Assembly (NCBI RefSeq): GCF_009793335.1
Contig: NZ_WING01000001.1
Span: 6,324,001 to 6,388,000, forward strand
Source: Actinomadura sp. J1-007
Lineage (GTDB): Bacteria > Actinomycetota > Actinomycetes > Streptosporangiales > Streptosporangiaceae
Direction: 5' to 3'
Length of the DNA: 64,000 bases
Shown: piece by piece, positions 17,809-25,300 of the stretch
Layout of the letters: each line of letters opens with the position of its first letter
How positions within the stretch are numbered: the stretch's first letter is position 1
Made by a program: the position numbers and the translations under genes
Notes under the pieces: generated by a model
What the model saw: the letters and a program-made list of their open reading frames with translations, nothing else
The model's database searches: none
Told to the model about the DNA's origin: nothing

Positions 17809-18365
17809 TCAAACCACCAGGAGGACGGTGAGGGCCGCCAGGGTCGCCGTAGCGGCGGCGTTCCTGATCAGGGGCATGCGGACGGCGACGGCCGCGGCGC
17901 GGCCGAGGTCGCGGGAGAGGTAGGTGAGCGCGGCGCTCAGCGCGCGGCCCGCGCCGAAGGCGGTCCCGGCCGCGACGACGGCGGGAGCGCCCGCGCCGCT
18001 GAGGAACAGGCCGGCCGCCAGCACGTACGGGCTGCTCGCCGAGACGTACGTGCGGACGCCCGTGCCCAGCTCGAAGCCGAACTGGAGCGAGCCCCGGCGA
18101 AGGCGCGCCTGGAGGACGTCCTGCGGGATCTGCCGCGCGTTCTGGGGAGCGGGACGGCGATCACGCCGAACTCGCGCAGGACGCCGACCGCGGCCACGGC
18201 GAGGATCGCGGCCGTGCGGGCGTACGAGGGGAGCGGCGCGGCGAGGCCGGACAGCAGCCAGATCACCGTCGCGCTCAGAGTGCCCCCGAGGACGAGCCCG
18301 AGGGTGAAGACGGCCAGGACCTCGCCCTGCCGTACGTGACCCCGCCAACCTGGCGAGAACAGCAC
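17809..18365 (-). CDS. integral membrane protein of the Mau-like operon (frameshifted as read)
   Basis: A membrane protein of about 185 residues with roughly five hydrophobic segments: EVLAVFTLGLVLGGTLSATVI, an AAILAVAAVGVL segment, then SASSPYVLAAGLFLSG, APAVVAAGTAFGAG and the C-terminal LAALTVLLVV. The frame breaks near 18144; one extra C joins VIAVPLP to QNARQIPQDVLQ. I do not recognise a family. It is the last gene of a six-gene minus-strand operon with MauE-like and MauD-like proteins, so a role in thiol-disulfide or electron transfer across the membrane is possible but unproven. Confidence 0.65.
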
Positions 18366-18383
18366 CGATTCGCTGTTGCGCGT

Positions 18384-18542
18384 TCAAACACTGCCCGAGA
18401 GGGCGTACCCGGCCATCGCTCCGACGGACGCCCAGCACAGCACCGTCGCGTCCAGCGCGGCCGCCGCCAGCGCCAGCAGCGCGAGCGCCGCGACGGGCAG
18501 GAACGGCTCGGTCAGGCCGCGCCGCATGCGGCCCGCGGTCAC
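18384..18542 (-). CDS. small single- or double-pass membrane protein
   Basis: A 52-residue peptide with two short hydrophobic stretches (LPVAALALLALAAAALDA and VLCWASVGAMAGYAL). I chose the GTG at 18542 because it overlaps the stop of the upstream cysteine-rich gene (GTGA), as other junctions of this operon do; an ATG five codons later is the alternative. No family is recognised. Confidence 0.55.
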   Translation of the reverse strand: MTAGRMRRGLTEPFLPVAALALLALAAAALDATVLCWASVGAMAGYALSGSV

Positions 18543-19093
18543 TTGCGGCACGAGGTGGCCTTGCGGCAGATGGTCTTGTACCAGGTCCCCTGCTTGGACT
18601 TCTTCCAGCCGTCGTGGCACCGCCACGTCACGCCCTTGGCGCAGCTCCCGCACTTCTTCGAGTACGCCCAGAGCCAGCCGTCCCAGCCGCCGCCGTAGCA
18701 CTGGTTCGGGCGCAGCTTGTACCGCCCGGGGTCGGTCGCCCCGGTCTTGTGCCAGCCCTTCCACTTGCCGCTCGTCTGGCAGCAGGACGAGCACACGACG
18801 CTCGGGCCGCAGCCGGGGGAGCAGTTGTGGTTGCGCGCGTACGACGGGCAGCGCCCGTAGATGTCGGTGTAGCCGCGCAGGCTGAACCCGTCCGTGAGCG
18901 CCTGCCGCGCGGGCGGGAACACCCCGAGCGCGTTCAGCCCGGCCGTCGCGCCCGCCGCCGCGAGCCCGGTCAGCACGCTGCGCCGCACGGGCCGCGCCAC
19001 CGCGCCCGGGTCGGAGTGCGCCCGCCGCCGGACGCGCTGGGCGCCCTTCGGCCGGGGCCCGCGCAGCGGGGGAACGTCCTCAAGCTCGATCAT
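18539..19093 (-). CDS. Tat-type secreted protein with a 12-cysteine C-terminal domain
   Basis: A 184-residue protein with a basic N-terminal tail and a Tat-like signal, RPVRRSVLTGLAAAGATAG (about 45-63). The exported part (about 75-184) has twelve cysteines, including a vicinal CC pair (SSCCQT) and a CGSC motif. It is also rich in Trp, Lys and Gly (GKWKGW, GGWDGWLWAY). An even, high cysteine number implies several disulfides. It lies directly after MauD-like and MauE-like genes, whose relatives mature the cysteine-rich, tryptophan-crosslinked light chain of methylamine dehydrogenase, which also has twelve cysteines. I see no clear sequence homology to that chain and no large-subunit gene here, so the function is unknown. 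Confidence 0.75.
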   Translation of the reverse strand: MIELEDVPPLRGPRPKGAQRVRRRAHSDPGAVARPVRRSVLTGLAAAGATAGLNALGVFPPARQALTDGFSLRGYTDIYGRCPSYARNHNCSPGCGPSVVCSSCCQTSGKWKGWHKTGATDPGRYKLRPNQCYGGGWDGWLWAYSKKCGSCAKGVTWRCHDGWKKSKQGTWYKTICRKATSCRK

Positions 19094-19548
19094 CGCGCCG
19101 CCTCCAGCCCGTCCAGCGCCTCGGGGGAGCCGACCGGCTCCGCCGCCCGCACCCGCCCGTCCTCCCCGACGACCACGGCGAACGGGGTGGCGGGGACCCC
19201 GTACTCCGCGAACAGCCCGTCGCCCTCCCCGGCGAGCACGGTCAGCTCCGGCGGCAGCCCGCCGGGCGCCGGTCCGGAGAAGATCGCGTGGGTGGGCCGC
19301 CCGAGCGCGCCCGCCGCGGCGAGGACGTCGGAGCACACGCCGCAGTCCCGGTCGAGGAACAGCAGCAGCCCCGGCCCGAGCCGGTCGAACGCCGGCGCCC
19401 GCGTGCCGGGCCGGGGGCCGAGCTCCGCCCGCCCGGCCGGCCCGCCCGGCCCGAGCGCGTGCACCCGCCGTACGAGCCCGGCCACGACCAGCGCGAGCAG
19501 CAGGATCGCCACCCACGACAGCAGCAGCGCACTCGTCGTGAAGCTCAT
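19090..19548 (-). CDS. MauD/TlpA-like membrane-anchored thioredoxin-fold protein
   Basis: A 152-residue protein with an N-terminal membrane anchor (LLLSWVAILLLALVVAGLV, about 8-26), a short linker and a thioredoxin-like domain with active-site CGVC (DRDCGVCSDVL) and a cis-Pro region GVPATPFAVVV. This is the arrangement of MauD, which handles disulfides of the methylamine dehydrogenase light chain outside the cytoplasm. Its ATG overlaps the MauE-like stop and its own stop overlaps the ATG of the 12-cysteine protein (ATGA both times). The latter is therefore its likely substrate. Confidence 0.85.
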   Translation of the reverse strand: MSFTTSALLLSWVAILLLALVVAGLVRRVHALGPGGPAGRAELGPRPGTRAPAFDRLGPGLLLFLDRDCGVCSDVLAAAGALGRPTHAIFSGPAPGGLPPELTVLAGEGDGLFAEYGVPATPFAVVVGEDGRVRAAEPVGSPEALDGLEAAR

Positions 19549-20075
19549 CGCGCACCCTCCTCGATCATGGCCTGCGGCAGCGTCCACAGGATCACCGCGA
19601 GGCCGAGCCCCGCCACGGCCGCCACGGCCCGCTGCGCCGCCGGGACGCCGTCCGGCGGCCCCCAGCCGACCCCCGCCGCCGCGAGCGCGGCCAGCGCCGC
19701 CGCCCGCGCCGCGACCCAGCCGGTCATCGGCGTGGCGGCGTCCCCGGCGCAGCCGCACGGCACCCCGCGCGGCCGGGTCCGGGCCACGTACGCGGCGTAG
19801 GCGGCGTACCCGGCCAGCAGGACGGCCCCGGCGCCCAGCCCGGCGCGGGCCGTACCGTCGTGGCGGAGGAGCACGCCGAGCGCCCCGGCCGTCCCCGCGA
19901 CCGCCTCGGCGGCCACGGCCAGCCACGCCGTCGGCGCGGCGAGGGACCGGGGCAGCACGCCCTGGGCGCGCAGCGCGGCCGCCAGCAGGCCCGGCTGCCT
20001 GAGCTGCCCGAACAGCGAACCCAGCAGGATCACGGGCACGGCTACCGCGCCGGCGCCCGCGAGCAGCGCGCTCAC
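19545..20075 (-). CDS. MauE/DoxX-family redox-associated membrane protein
   Basis: A 176-residue protein with about four transmembrane helices and the conserved cytoplasm/periplasm-boundary motif GVPCGCAG that is diagnostic of the MauE branch of DoxX-like proteins. MauE is needed with MauD to form the disulfides of the methylamine dehydrogenase light chain. The start is GTG, 26 bases after the upstream gene, and the end overlaps the MauD-like start. The family call is firm; the actual client protein is inferred from the operon. Confidence 0.85.
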   Translation of the reverse strand: MSALLAGAGAVAVPVILLGSLFGQLRQPGLLAAALRAQGVLPRSLAAPTAWLAVAAEAVAGTAGALGVLLRHDGTARAGLGAGAVLLAGYAAYAAYVARTRPRGVPCGCAGDAATPMTGWVAARAAALAALAAAGVGWGPPDGVPAAQRAVAAVAGLGLAVILWTLPQAMIEEGAR

Positions 20076-20100
20076 CGGCCGCCGCCCGCCGCCGGGGCGG

Positions 20101-20789
20101 TCATCGGACCGCCTCCACCGCCAGCCCGGCCAGGCGGCCCGGCACCTCCCGCACCCGGTGCTCCTCCGGCAGGACGGTCACCAGCAGCGACTCCAGGGCC
20201 AGCAGGAAGTACGGCCCCTGCCCCTCGACCGCGTCCTGGAACAGCTCGCCGCCCGCCACCGGGGCCCCGCGCCAGGACGGGAGCCGCTTGCGGGTCTGCC
20301 CGTTCAGCGCGGTGATCTCCAGGAGCCCGACGCCCGGGACCTCCTTGACCAGCTCGGCGGGCTCGGGCCGCCGGGCCCGCCCCTTCGGGACGGCGACGAC
20401 GCCGTCCTCGTGCTCGCTCAGCCGCAGGGACCCGAAGAACGCGACGGCGTCGGCGGGCCCGCCGTGGTAGAGGTGCGTGAACACCGCGTGCCGCCGCCCC
20501 TCCCACACCGCCGCCAGCACCGGGTCCGTCAGCCCGGTCTCCGCGTCGCGGGACGCGGTCCTGCCGACCCGCAGCCGCCCCCCTGCACCCGGAACTCCTG
20601 GTCGAACCGTTCGACCCCGATGTCGTCCGCCCAGGACAGCGCGCCCTCGCGGGTGCCGCTGGAGATCTCGTGCAGCAGGCCGCCCGAGGCGATCCGCGCC
20701 ACCGATGTGCAGGGCTTTCCGAGGTCGTGGGTCCCTGCGATCCGGACCCGGATGCCGTCGAGGGACCGATGGGTGACCTGACGCCTCAT
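20101..20789 (-). CDS. hypothetical first protein of the Mau-like operon (frameshifted as read)
   Basis: After joining, about 229 residues. The N-terminal part reads MRRQVTHRSLDGIRVRIAG...GREGALSWADDIGVERFDQEF-like sequence and the C-terminal part includes AVFTHLYHGGPADAVAFFGSLRL and YFLLALESLLVTVLPEEHRV. The frame breaks in a G run near 20578; one extra G gives VQGGRLRVGRTASRDAE. It has no signal peptide and no cofactor motif I recognise. It appears to lead the operon, with the promoter presumably in 20790-21075. It may be the partner of the cysteine-rich protein, but nothing in the sequence proves this. Confidence 0.6.
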
Positions 20790-21075
20790 GCCGCGACCCT
20801 TCGTGCGCGAGGTACGGTCAGTGACGAACGTGACGCTACGCGCGAGATATCCCCAGCGGGGCAAACCAGCCGGAAGTGGTCACCCCTCCGGACCCGGTAT
20901 CGTCACCGCGTGCACCGCCGCCGCCCGCCCGCGGGACTCGCCCGTGGCGGCGCGCTTGCCGAGGGGTCGGACCGGGCGGTCGGTAGGGTCGTCTGGCCGT
21001 ACGGCGCGCGCCGCCCGGAGACCCACGACCTCCGCCCGGCGCCGTCGGCGTGGACTCCGAGCGTGAGGTGAATCC
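20790..21075. promoter_or_regulatory. divergent promoter region between the Mau-like operon and dut
   Basis: This gene-free stretch of 286 bases lies between two divergent units. It contains a direct repeat GTGACG-aac-GTGACG at 20821-20835, close to the minus-strand operon start. No clear paired -35/-10 boxes are visible on either strand. A purine run precedes the dut GTG. Confidence 0.35.
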
Positions 21076-21548
21076 GTGAGCAAGGTCGACGTCCTCATCC
21101 AGCGGTTCGACCCCGGGCTGCCGCTGCCCGCGTACGCCCACGCGGGCGACGCCGGGGCCGACCTGGTCACCGCCGTCGACGTCGAGCTGCCCCCGGCGAG
21201 CGGGCCAGGGTCCCGACGGGCGTCGGGATCGCGCTGCCGGACGGCTACGCCGCTTTCATTCACCCCCGTTCCGGTTTGGGCGCTAGGTTTGGGGTGACCA
21301 TCGTCAACGCACCCGGTACGGTCGATGCCGGCTATCGGGGTGAGATCCAGGTGACCCTGCTGAACACCGACCCCCGCGCCACCGTCCGGCTGCGGCGCGG
21401 CGACCGCATCGCGCAGATGGTCGTGCAGCGGGTGGAGCAGGCGGTGTTCCACGAGGTCTCCGAGCTTCCCGGATCGGCCCGAGGGGCGAACGGATTCGGA
21501 TCCACGGGCGGTTTCGCGGATAATGAGCACAGTCGAGAAGGAGCGTGA
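21076..21548 (+). CDS. dut: dUTP diphosphatase (frameshifted as read)
   Basis: Trimeric dUTPase of about 157 residues that converts dUTP to dUMP and keeps uracil out of DNA. Motif 1 is AGDAGADL, motif 2 is PRSGLGARFGV, motif 3 is GTVDAGYRGEI, motif 4 is RGDRIAQMVV and the C-terminal motif 5 is RGANGFGSTGG, all present. The frame breaks near 21195 in a C run; one extra C restores VELPPGERARVPTGVGIAL. Because dut is normally indispensable, a sequencing indel is far likelier than a broken gene. It is followed within 3 bases by DUF3710, the conserved order. Confidence 0.93.
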
Positions 21549-21551
21549 GTC

Positions 21552-22373
21552 GTGGCTTTTGGACGTCGCCGGCAGGCCGAGGAGCCCGCGAAGGGTACCG
21601 AGGTGACCGAGGAGCCGGTGGAGGCCGAGGAGGCCGCCGAGGAGGCTCCCGCGCAGTCCGGCTCCGAGGACGGTGGACCGTGGGACTCCGAGGAGGAGTA
21701 CCCCGAGCTCCAGCGGCTCGATTTCGGCTCGATCCAGGTCCCCGTGGCGCCGGGGCTGGGCTTCCAGGTCAACTTTGAGGCCACCCAGGTCGACGACGAG
21801 GGCAACCCCCTCGACGGGCGGCCCGTCGCCGTGCTCGTGCAGTACGAGGAGTCCGCCATGCAGCTCCAGGTGTTCGCCGCGCCCAAGCGCAGCGGCATCT
21901 GGGAGGACGTGCGGCGTGAGACGGCCAAGGACATCGAGGAGGAGGCGCAGGGCCAGACCCAGGAGGGCGACGGCCCGTTCGGGCCCGAGCTGCTCGCCAT
22001 GGTGCCCGCGCCGCTGACCGAGGAGGTCCTCGCGGAGATGCCCGACGAGGTCCGCGAGCAGATCCCCGCGGAGTTCGTCGAGCAGGGCTGGGCCCCGCAG
22101 ATCATCCGCTTCATCGGCGTGGACGGCCCCCGCTGGTTCCTCCAGGCCGTGGTGCAGGGCGCCGCGATCGAGGACGAGGAGCAGTGGCAGGTCCTGGAGG
22201 ACGTCTTCCGCGGCACCGTCGTGTTCCGCGGCGACGCCCCGATGCCGCCCCGCGACCTGCTGGAGCTCCAGATCCCCAAGGAGTTCTCCGAGGCGGGCGA
22301 GGACGGCGACGAGGAGAACGTCGAGACGTTCGACCCGTTCGAGCGCGGCCCGGAGATCACCGAGGTCCGCTGA
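21552..22373 (+). CDS. DUF3710 domain protein
   Basis: A 273-residue acidic protein of the actinobacterial DUF3710 family (M. tuberculosis Rv2696c). The first 50 residues are a disordered Glu-rich segment. The domain starts around FGSIQVPV and includes QLQVFAAPKRSGIWEDVR, GPELLAMVP, RFIGVDGPRWFLQAVVQG and VVFRGDAPMPPRDLLEL. Function is unknown. The start is GTG immediately after the dut stop, indicating one transcript. Confidence 0.92.
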   Translation: MAFGRRRQAEEPAKGTEVTEEPVEAEEAAEEAPAQSGSEDGGPWDSEEEYPELQRLDFGSIQVPVAPGLGFQVNFEATQVDDEGNPLDGRPVAVLVQYEESAMQLQVFAAPKRSGIWEDVRRETAKDIEEEAQGQTQEGDGPFGPELLAMVPAPLTEEVLAEMPDEVREQIPAEFVEQGWAPQIIRFIGVDGPRWFLQAVVQGAAIEDEEQWQVLEDVFRGTVVFRGDAPMPPRDLLELQIPKEFSEAGEDGDEENVETFDPFERGPEITEVR

Positions 22374-22476
22374 CCGTCCGGCCAGGCGCGGCGGTCGGCC
22401 CGACGCGCCGGCCTGGCGCGCCGGACCGCCCGGTACGCCTGTCTGGTACGCCTGCCCGGCTCCGGCCGAGAGCACC

Positions 22477-22528
22477 GCGAAGCCCGCCGCGGGCGCGCGC
22501 CCTTCCGCGCGCCTCCGGCGGGCTTCGC
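22477..22528 (+). terminator. large GC-rich hairpin after DUF3710
   Basis: A perfect 13-bp outer stem, GCGAAGCCCGCCG at 22477-22489 and its complement at 22516-22528, encloses a second 7-bp stem (GGCGCGC at 22492-22498 with GCGCGCC at 22507-22513). A weaker hairpin lies nearer the stop codon at about 22390-22430. Together they probably end the dut-DUF3710 transcript and insulate the bL37-like gene. Confidence 0.65.
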
Positions 22529-22637
22529 CGTTCCCGTGCGCCCCGCCGTCCCCTGCCCGCGCTCGCACCGCCGCCCACCGGCCGCGTGGCCGGTGCCGGA
22601 CCTTGCCAGGACGGGCCCGCGGGAGGTCAATCGAGGC

Positions 22638-22718
22638 ATGTCGAAGAAGACGCGCAAACGCCGCACCCGCAAGCGCAAGAGGGCGAACGGCGGCAAGCGG
22701 CCCAACGCCCGCCACTGA
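22638..22718 (+). CDS. bL37-like small ribosomal protein
   Basis: A 26-residue, extremely basic peptide of the form MSKKTRK...KRANGGKRPNARH with about half of its residues Lys or Arg. Its C-terminal ANGGKRPNA matches, from memory, the ANHGKRPNA end of mycobacterial bL37, a tiny 50S subunit protein found in actinobacterial ribosome structures. A GGGAGG sequence lies 12-17 bases upstream and GAGG is nearer. It has its own space between a strong hairpin and the next gene. It is too short for most gene finders. Confidence 0.75.
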   Translation: MSKKTRKRRTRKRKRANGGKRPNARH

Positions 22719-22771
22719 CCGTCCGGCCCCCCGGCTCCTCCGGACCCCGGAACCGGCGGCCGCGCCGGCGC

Positions 22772-23472
22772 TCAGGTCTCGATGAGCTCGAACGGCATGG
22801 CGTGGGTGACGCCGGCGGTGCGGCCGGCCGGTTCGACGATGCCGGTCAGGAACGCCTCGCCGTCGAAGCCGGCGCCGAGCTCGTCGTAGTAGACCTTGTG
22901 GGCCAGCAGCGAGTCGACGCCCGCCCGGAGGTACCCGGTGACGTCCACGTAGTGGCCCGCCTCCGGCGAGCCGCCGAGCAGCGCGAAGCGCACGCCCTGC
23001 CACGGCTCCAGGTCCAGGTCGCGGAAGACCCACCGGTTGGCGGCGTCGCGGACGGCGTCGACGGCGGCGAGGCCGAGGGCGCGGTGGTCGGCCATGTTGA
23101 ACGCGCCGCCCGGGAACCGCTCGCGGAAGTTCACCGAGATCACGACCTCGGGGCGGTGCCTCCGGATGGCGGCGGCGAGGGCGCGGCGCAGCGGCAGGCC
23201 GTACTCCAGCGTGCCGTCCGGCAGGTCGAGGAACTCGATCGTCTCGACGCCGACCGCCCGCGCCGCCTCGACCTGCTCGGCGCTGCGGACCATCCGGGCC
23301 CGCTCGGGTCCATCGAGTCGATCCCGGCCTCCCCGCGCGTGGCGAGCACCTCCACGACCGACTTGCCCTGCGCGGTCCACTTGGCGACCGCCGTCGAGCC
23401 GCCGTACTCCAGGTCGTCGGGGTGCGCGACGATCGCCAGGGCGCGCCGCCAGTCCTCAGGTACCGGTTCCAT
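22772..23472 (-). CDS. PIG-L family deacetylase (frameshifted as read)
   Basis: About 233 residues of the zinc-dependent PIG-L/LmbE N-acetylglucosaminide deacetylase family, which includes MshB and Mca of mycothiol metabolism. The zinc motif AHPDDLEYGG lies near residue 18 and the second His motif is NMADHRALGLA. The frame breaks near 23308: one extra base changes MDPSGPGW to MDPERARMVRSAEQVEAARA, as expected of the family. The start is the ATG of MEPVPEDW. Which N-acetyl substrate is used cannot be told. Confidence 0.85.
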
Positions 23473-23611
23473 GCCCCCATCTTCGCCGATCTTGTTAGGG
23501 CGGCGTGAGGGTTCCCCTCCGGCGCGTAAGCATCCCGTAGCGAAAAGGATCAAGACCCGGTCCCGCGCCTAGCGTGGGCTGCCTCGAACGGCCTAGGGAG
23601 GGGACGGGCTG

Positions 23612-23899
23612 GTGGACGGGTTGTTCATCGTTCCGGTGAGCGAGCGCGGCGGCGGAGCGCTGGCGCTGCGGACCGGGCGGGTCGGCCGCGAGCGGGTCGG
23701 GATCGCCTTCAGCGGCGAGGACCGGCTCCGCGCGGCGTACGGGGACGGGCAGCGGTGGACGCGGCTCGGCGAGCGGGCCCTGCGGGCGCTGCTCGCGCCG
23801 CTGGGGGTGACGCGGATCCAGGTCGATCCGGTGTTCGTCGGGCCGGAGGTGCCCGTCGTGAGCGCGCCGAGGCGCGCGGCCCTGGCCGGGCGGCGCTGA
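23612..23899 (+). CDS. SAV_915/SseB-like small protein
   Basis: A 95-residue protein with the pattern FIVPVSERGGGALALRTGRVG, GIAFSGEDRLRAAYGDGQRWTRL and ALLAPLGVTRIQVDP, which I recognise as the actinobacterial SAV_915 family related to the SseB fold. Function is unknown. It starts at GTG after GGGAGGGGAC and its stop overlaps the next ATG by one base, so it is co-translated with the decarboxylase gene. Confidence 0.7.
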   Translation: MDGLFIVPVSERGGGALALRTGRVGRERVGIAFSGEDRLRAAYGDGQRWTRLGERALRALLAPLGVTRIQVDPVFVGPEVPVVSAPRRAALAGRR

Positions 23900-25245
23900 T
23901 GGCCGCGACGCGCGAGCGGGGCCCCGCGCCCGTCCTGGACGGCGCGAGGGCGGGCCGCGGGGTCTGGCCCGCGACCGCGCACCCCCACGCGGACGGGGAC
24001 GTCTCGGTCGGCGGGGTCAGGCTGACCGCGCTCGCCGAACGGTTCGGGACGCCGCTGCACGTGGTGGACGAGGACGACGTGCGGCGCCGCTGCCGGGCGT
24101 TCCGCAGCGCCTTCCACGACGGGGAGGTGGCGTACGCGGGCAAGGCGTTCCTGTGCCGGGCCATGGCGCGCTGGGCCGCCGAGGAGGGGCTGTCGCTGGA
24201 CGTGTGCTCGGCGGGCGAGCTGGCCGTCGCGCGCGCGGCGGGCTTCCCGGGCGAGCGGACGCTGATGCACGGCAACGCGAAGACGCCCGAGGACCTGCGC
24301 GCCGCGCTCGGCCACGGCGTCGGCCGGATCGTGGTCGACTCGTTCCACGAGATCACCCGGCTCGCGGCGCTGGCCTCGGAGGGCGCCCGGCCGCGGCTCA
24401 TGGTCCGCGTCACCCCTGGCGTGGACGGGCGCACGCACGCGGCCGTCACGACCGGCACCGACGGCCAGAAGTTCGGCTTCTCGCTGGCGTCGGGCGCGGC
24501 CACCGAGGCGGTACGGCGCGTCCTCGGCCAGCGCGGGCTGGCGCTGGCGGGCCTGCACTGCCACATCGGCTCCCAGATCACCGACCCCGCCGCCTACGAG
24601 GAGGCGGCCCGGCGGATGGTGGGGCTGCTCGCGGCGGTGCGCGCGGAGCACGGCGCCGCGCCGCCGCAGCTCGACCTCGGCGGTGGCTTCGGCGTCGCGT
24701 ACCGGCCGGGCGACCCCGAGTTGGACCCCGCCGCCGTGGCCGAGCGCCTGCGCCGCGCGGTCCGCGCGGCGTGCGCGGAGCACCGCGTCCCGGTGCCGCG
24801 CCTGACCGTCGAGCCGGGCCGCGCGATCGTCGCCCGCGCCGGGACGACGGTGTACCGGGTCGTCAGCGTCAAGCACGGCGTCGCGGGCGGCCTGCTCGTC
24901 GCGGTGGACGGCGGGATGAGCGACAACCCGAGGCCCGGCCTGTACGGCGCGCGCTACACCGTCCGGCTCGTTGGCCGCCGGGGCGCGGGCGGCGACCGCG
25001 CCGCGACCGTGGTCGGCCGGCACTGCGAGGCGGGCGACGTGCTCGTCCGGGACGCCCGGCTGCCCGCCGACGTCCGCCCCGGCGACCTGCTCGCGGTGCC
25101 GTGCACGGGCGCGTACCACCATGCGATGGCGTCCAACTACAACCTCGTCCGCCGCCCGCCCGTCGTCGCCGTGCGGCGGGGACGGGCCCGGCTGCTCGTG
25201 CGCCGGGAGACGGTCCACGACCTGCTGGCCCGCGACGTCGGCTGA
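23899..25245 (+). CDS. LysA-family PLP-dependent diaminopimelate decarboxylase
   Basis: A 448-residue fold-type III PLP enzyme. The PLP lysine is K82 in YAGKAFLC. Further motifs are HGNAKTPEDL, GLHCHIGSQI, LDLGGGFGVAY, VEPGRAIVARAG and the second-domain CTGAYHHAMASNYN with the catalytic Cys of LysA. These match meso-diaminopimelate decarboxylase, the last step of lysine synthesis. The location away from hom/thr genes and the SAV_915 partner suggest it may be a paralogue with a specialised role, which is inference. The ATG overlaps the previous stop. Confidence 0.85.
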   Translation: MAATRERGPAPVLDGARAGRGVWPATAHPHADGDVSVGGVRLTALAERFGTPLHVVDEDDVRRRCRAFRSAFHDGEVAYAGKAFLCRAMARWAAEEGLSLDVCSAGELAVARAAGFPGERTLMHGNAKTPEDLRAALGHGVGRIVVDSFHEITRLAALASEGARPRLMVRVTPGVDGRTHAAVTTGTDGQKFGFSLASGAATEAVRRVLGQRGLALAGLHCHIGSQITDPAAYEEAARRMVGLLAAVRAEHGAAPPQLDLGGGFGVAYRPGDPELDPAAVAERLRRAVRAACAEHRVPVPRLTVEPGRAIVARAGTTVYRVVSVKHGVAGGLLVAVDGGMSDNPRPGLYGARYTVRLVGRRGAGGDRAATVVGRHCEAGDVLVRDARLPADVRPGDLLAVPCTGAYHHAMASNYNLVRRPPVVAVRRGRARLLVRRETVHDLLARDVG

Positions 25246-25264
25246 ACGCGCGGCCGGTGCGCCG

Positions 25265-25300
25265 GTGGCATGGCCGGATCCTAGGATCGGGCCATGCCAC
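25265..25300 (+). promoter_or_regulatory. 36-bp near-perfect palindrome over the -10 box and start codon of the HEAT gene
   Basis: The arms GTGGCATGGCC (25265-25275) and GGCCATGCCAC (25290-25300) flank the palindrome GATCCTAGGATC (25277-25288). Only the G:G pair 25276/25289 is mismatched. The ATG of the downstream gene (25294) lies in the right arm. TAGGAT (25282-25287) sits six bases before the ATG, the spacing of a leaderless actinobacterial promoter. A dimeric repressor here would block transcription; in a longer transcript the start codon would be in a hairpin. Confidence 0.65.

Noticed and set aside
17809..20789. Calling the 12-cysteine protein a methylamine dehydrogenase light chain
   Set aside because: Cysteine number and neighbours agree, but the cysteine spacing and surrounding sequence do not obviously match and no large subunit is present.
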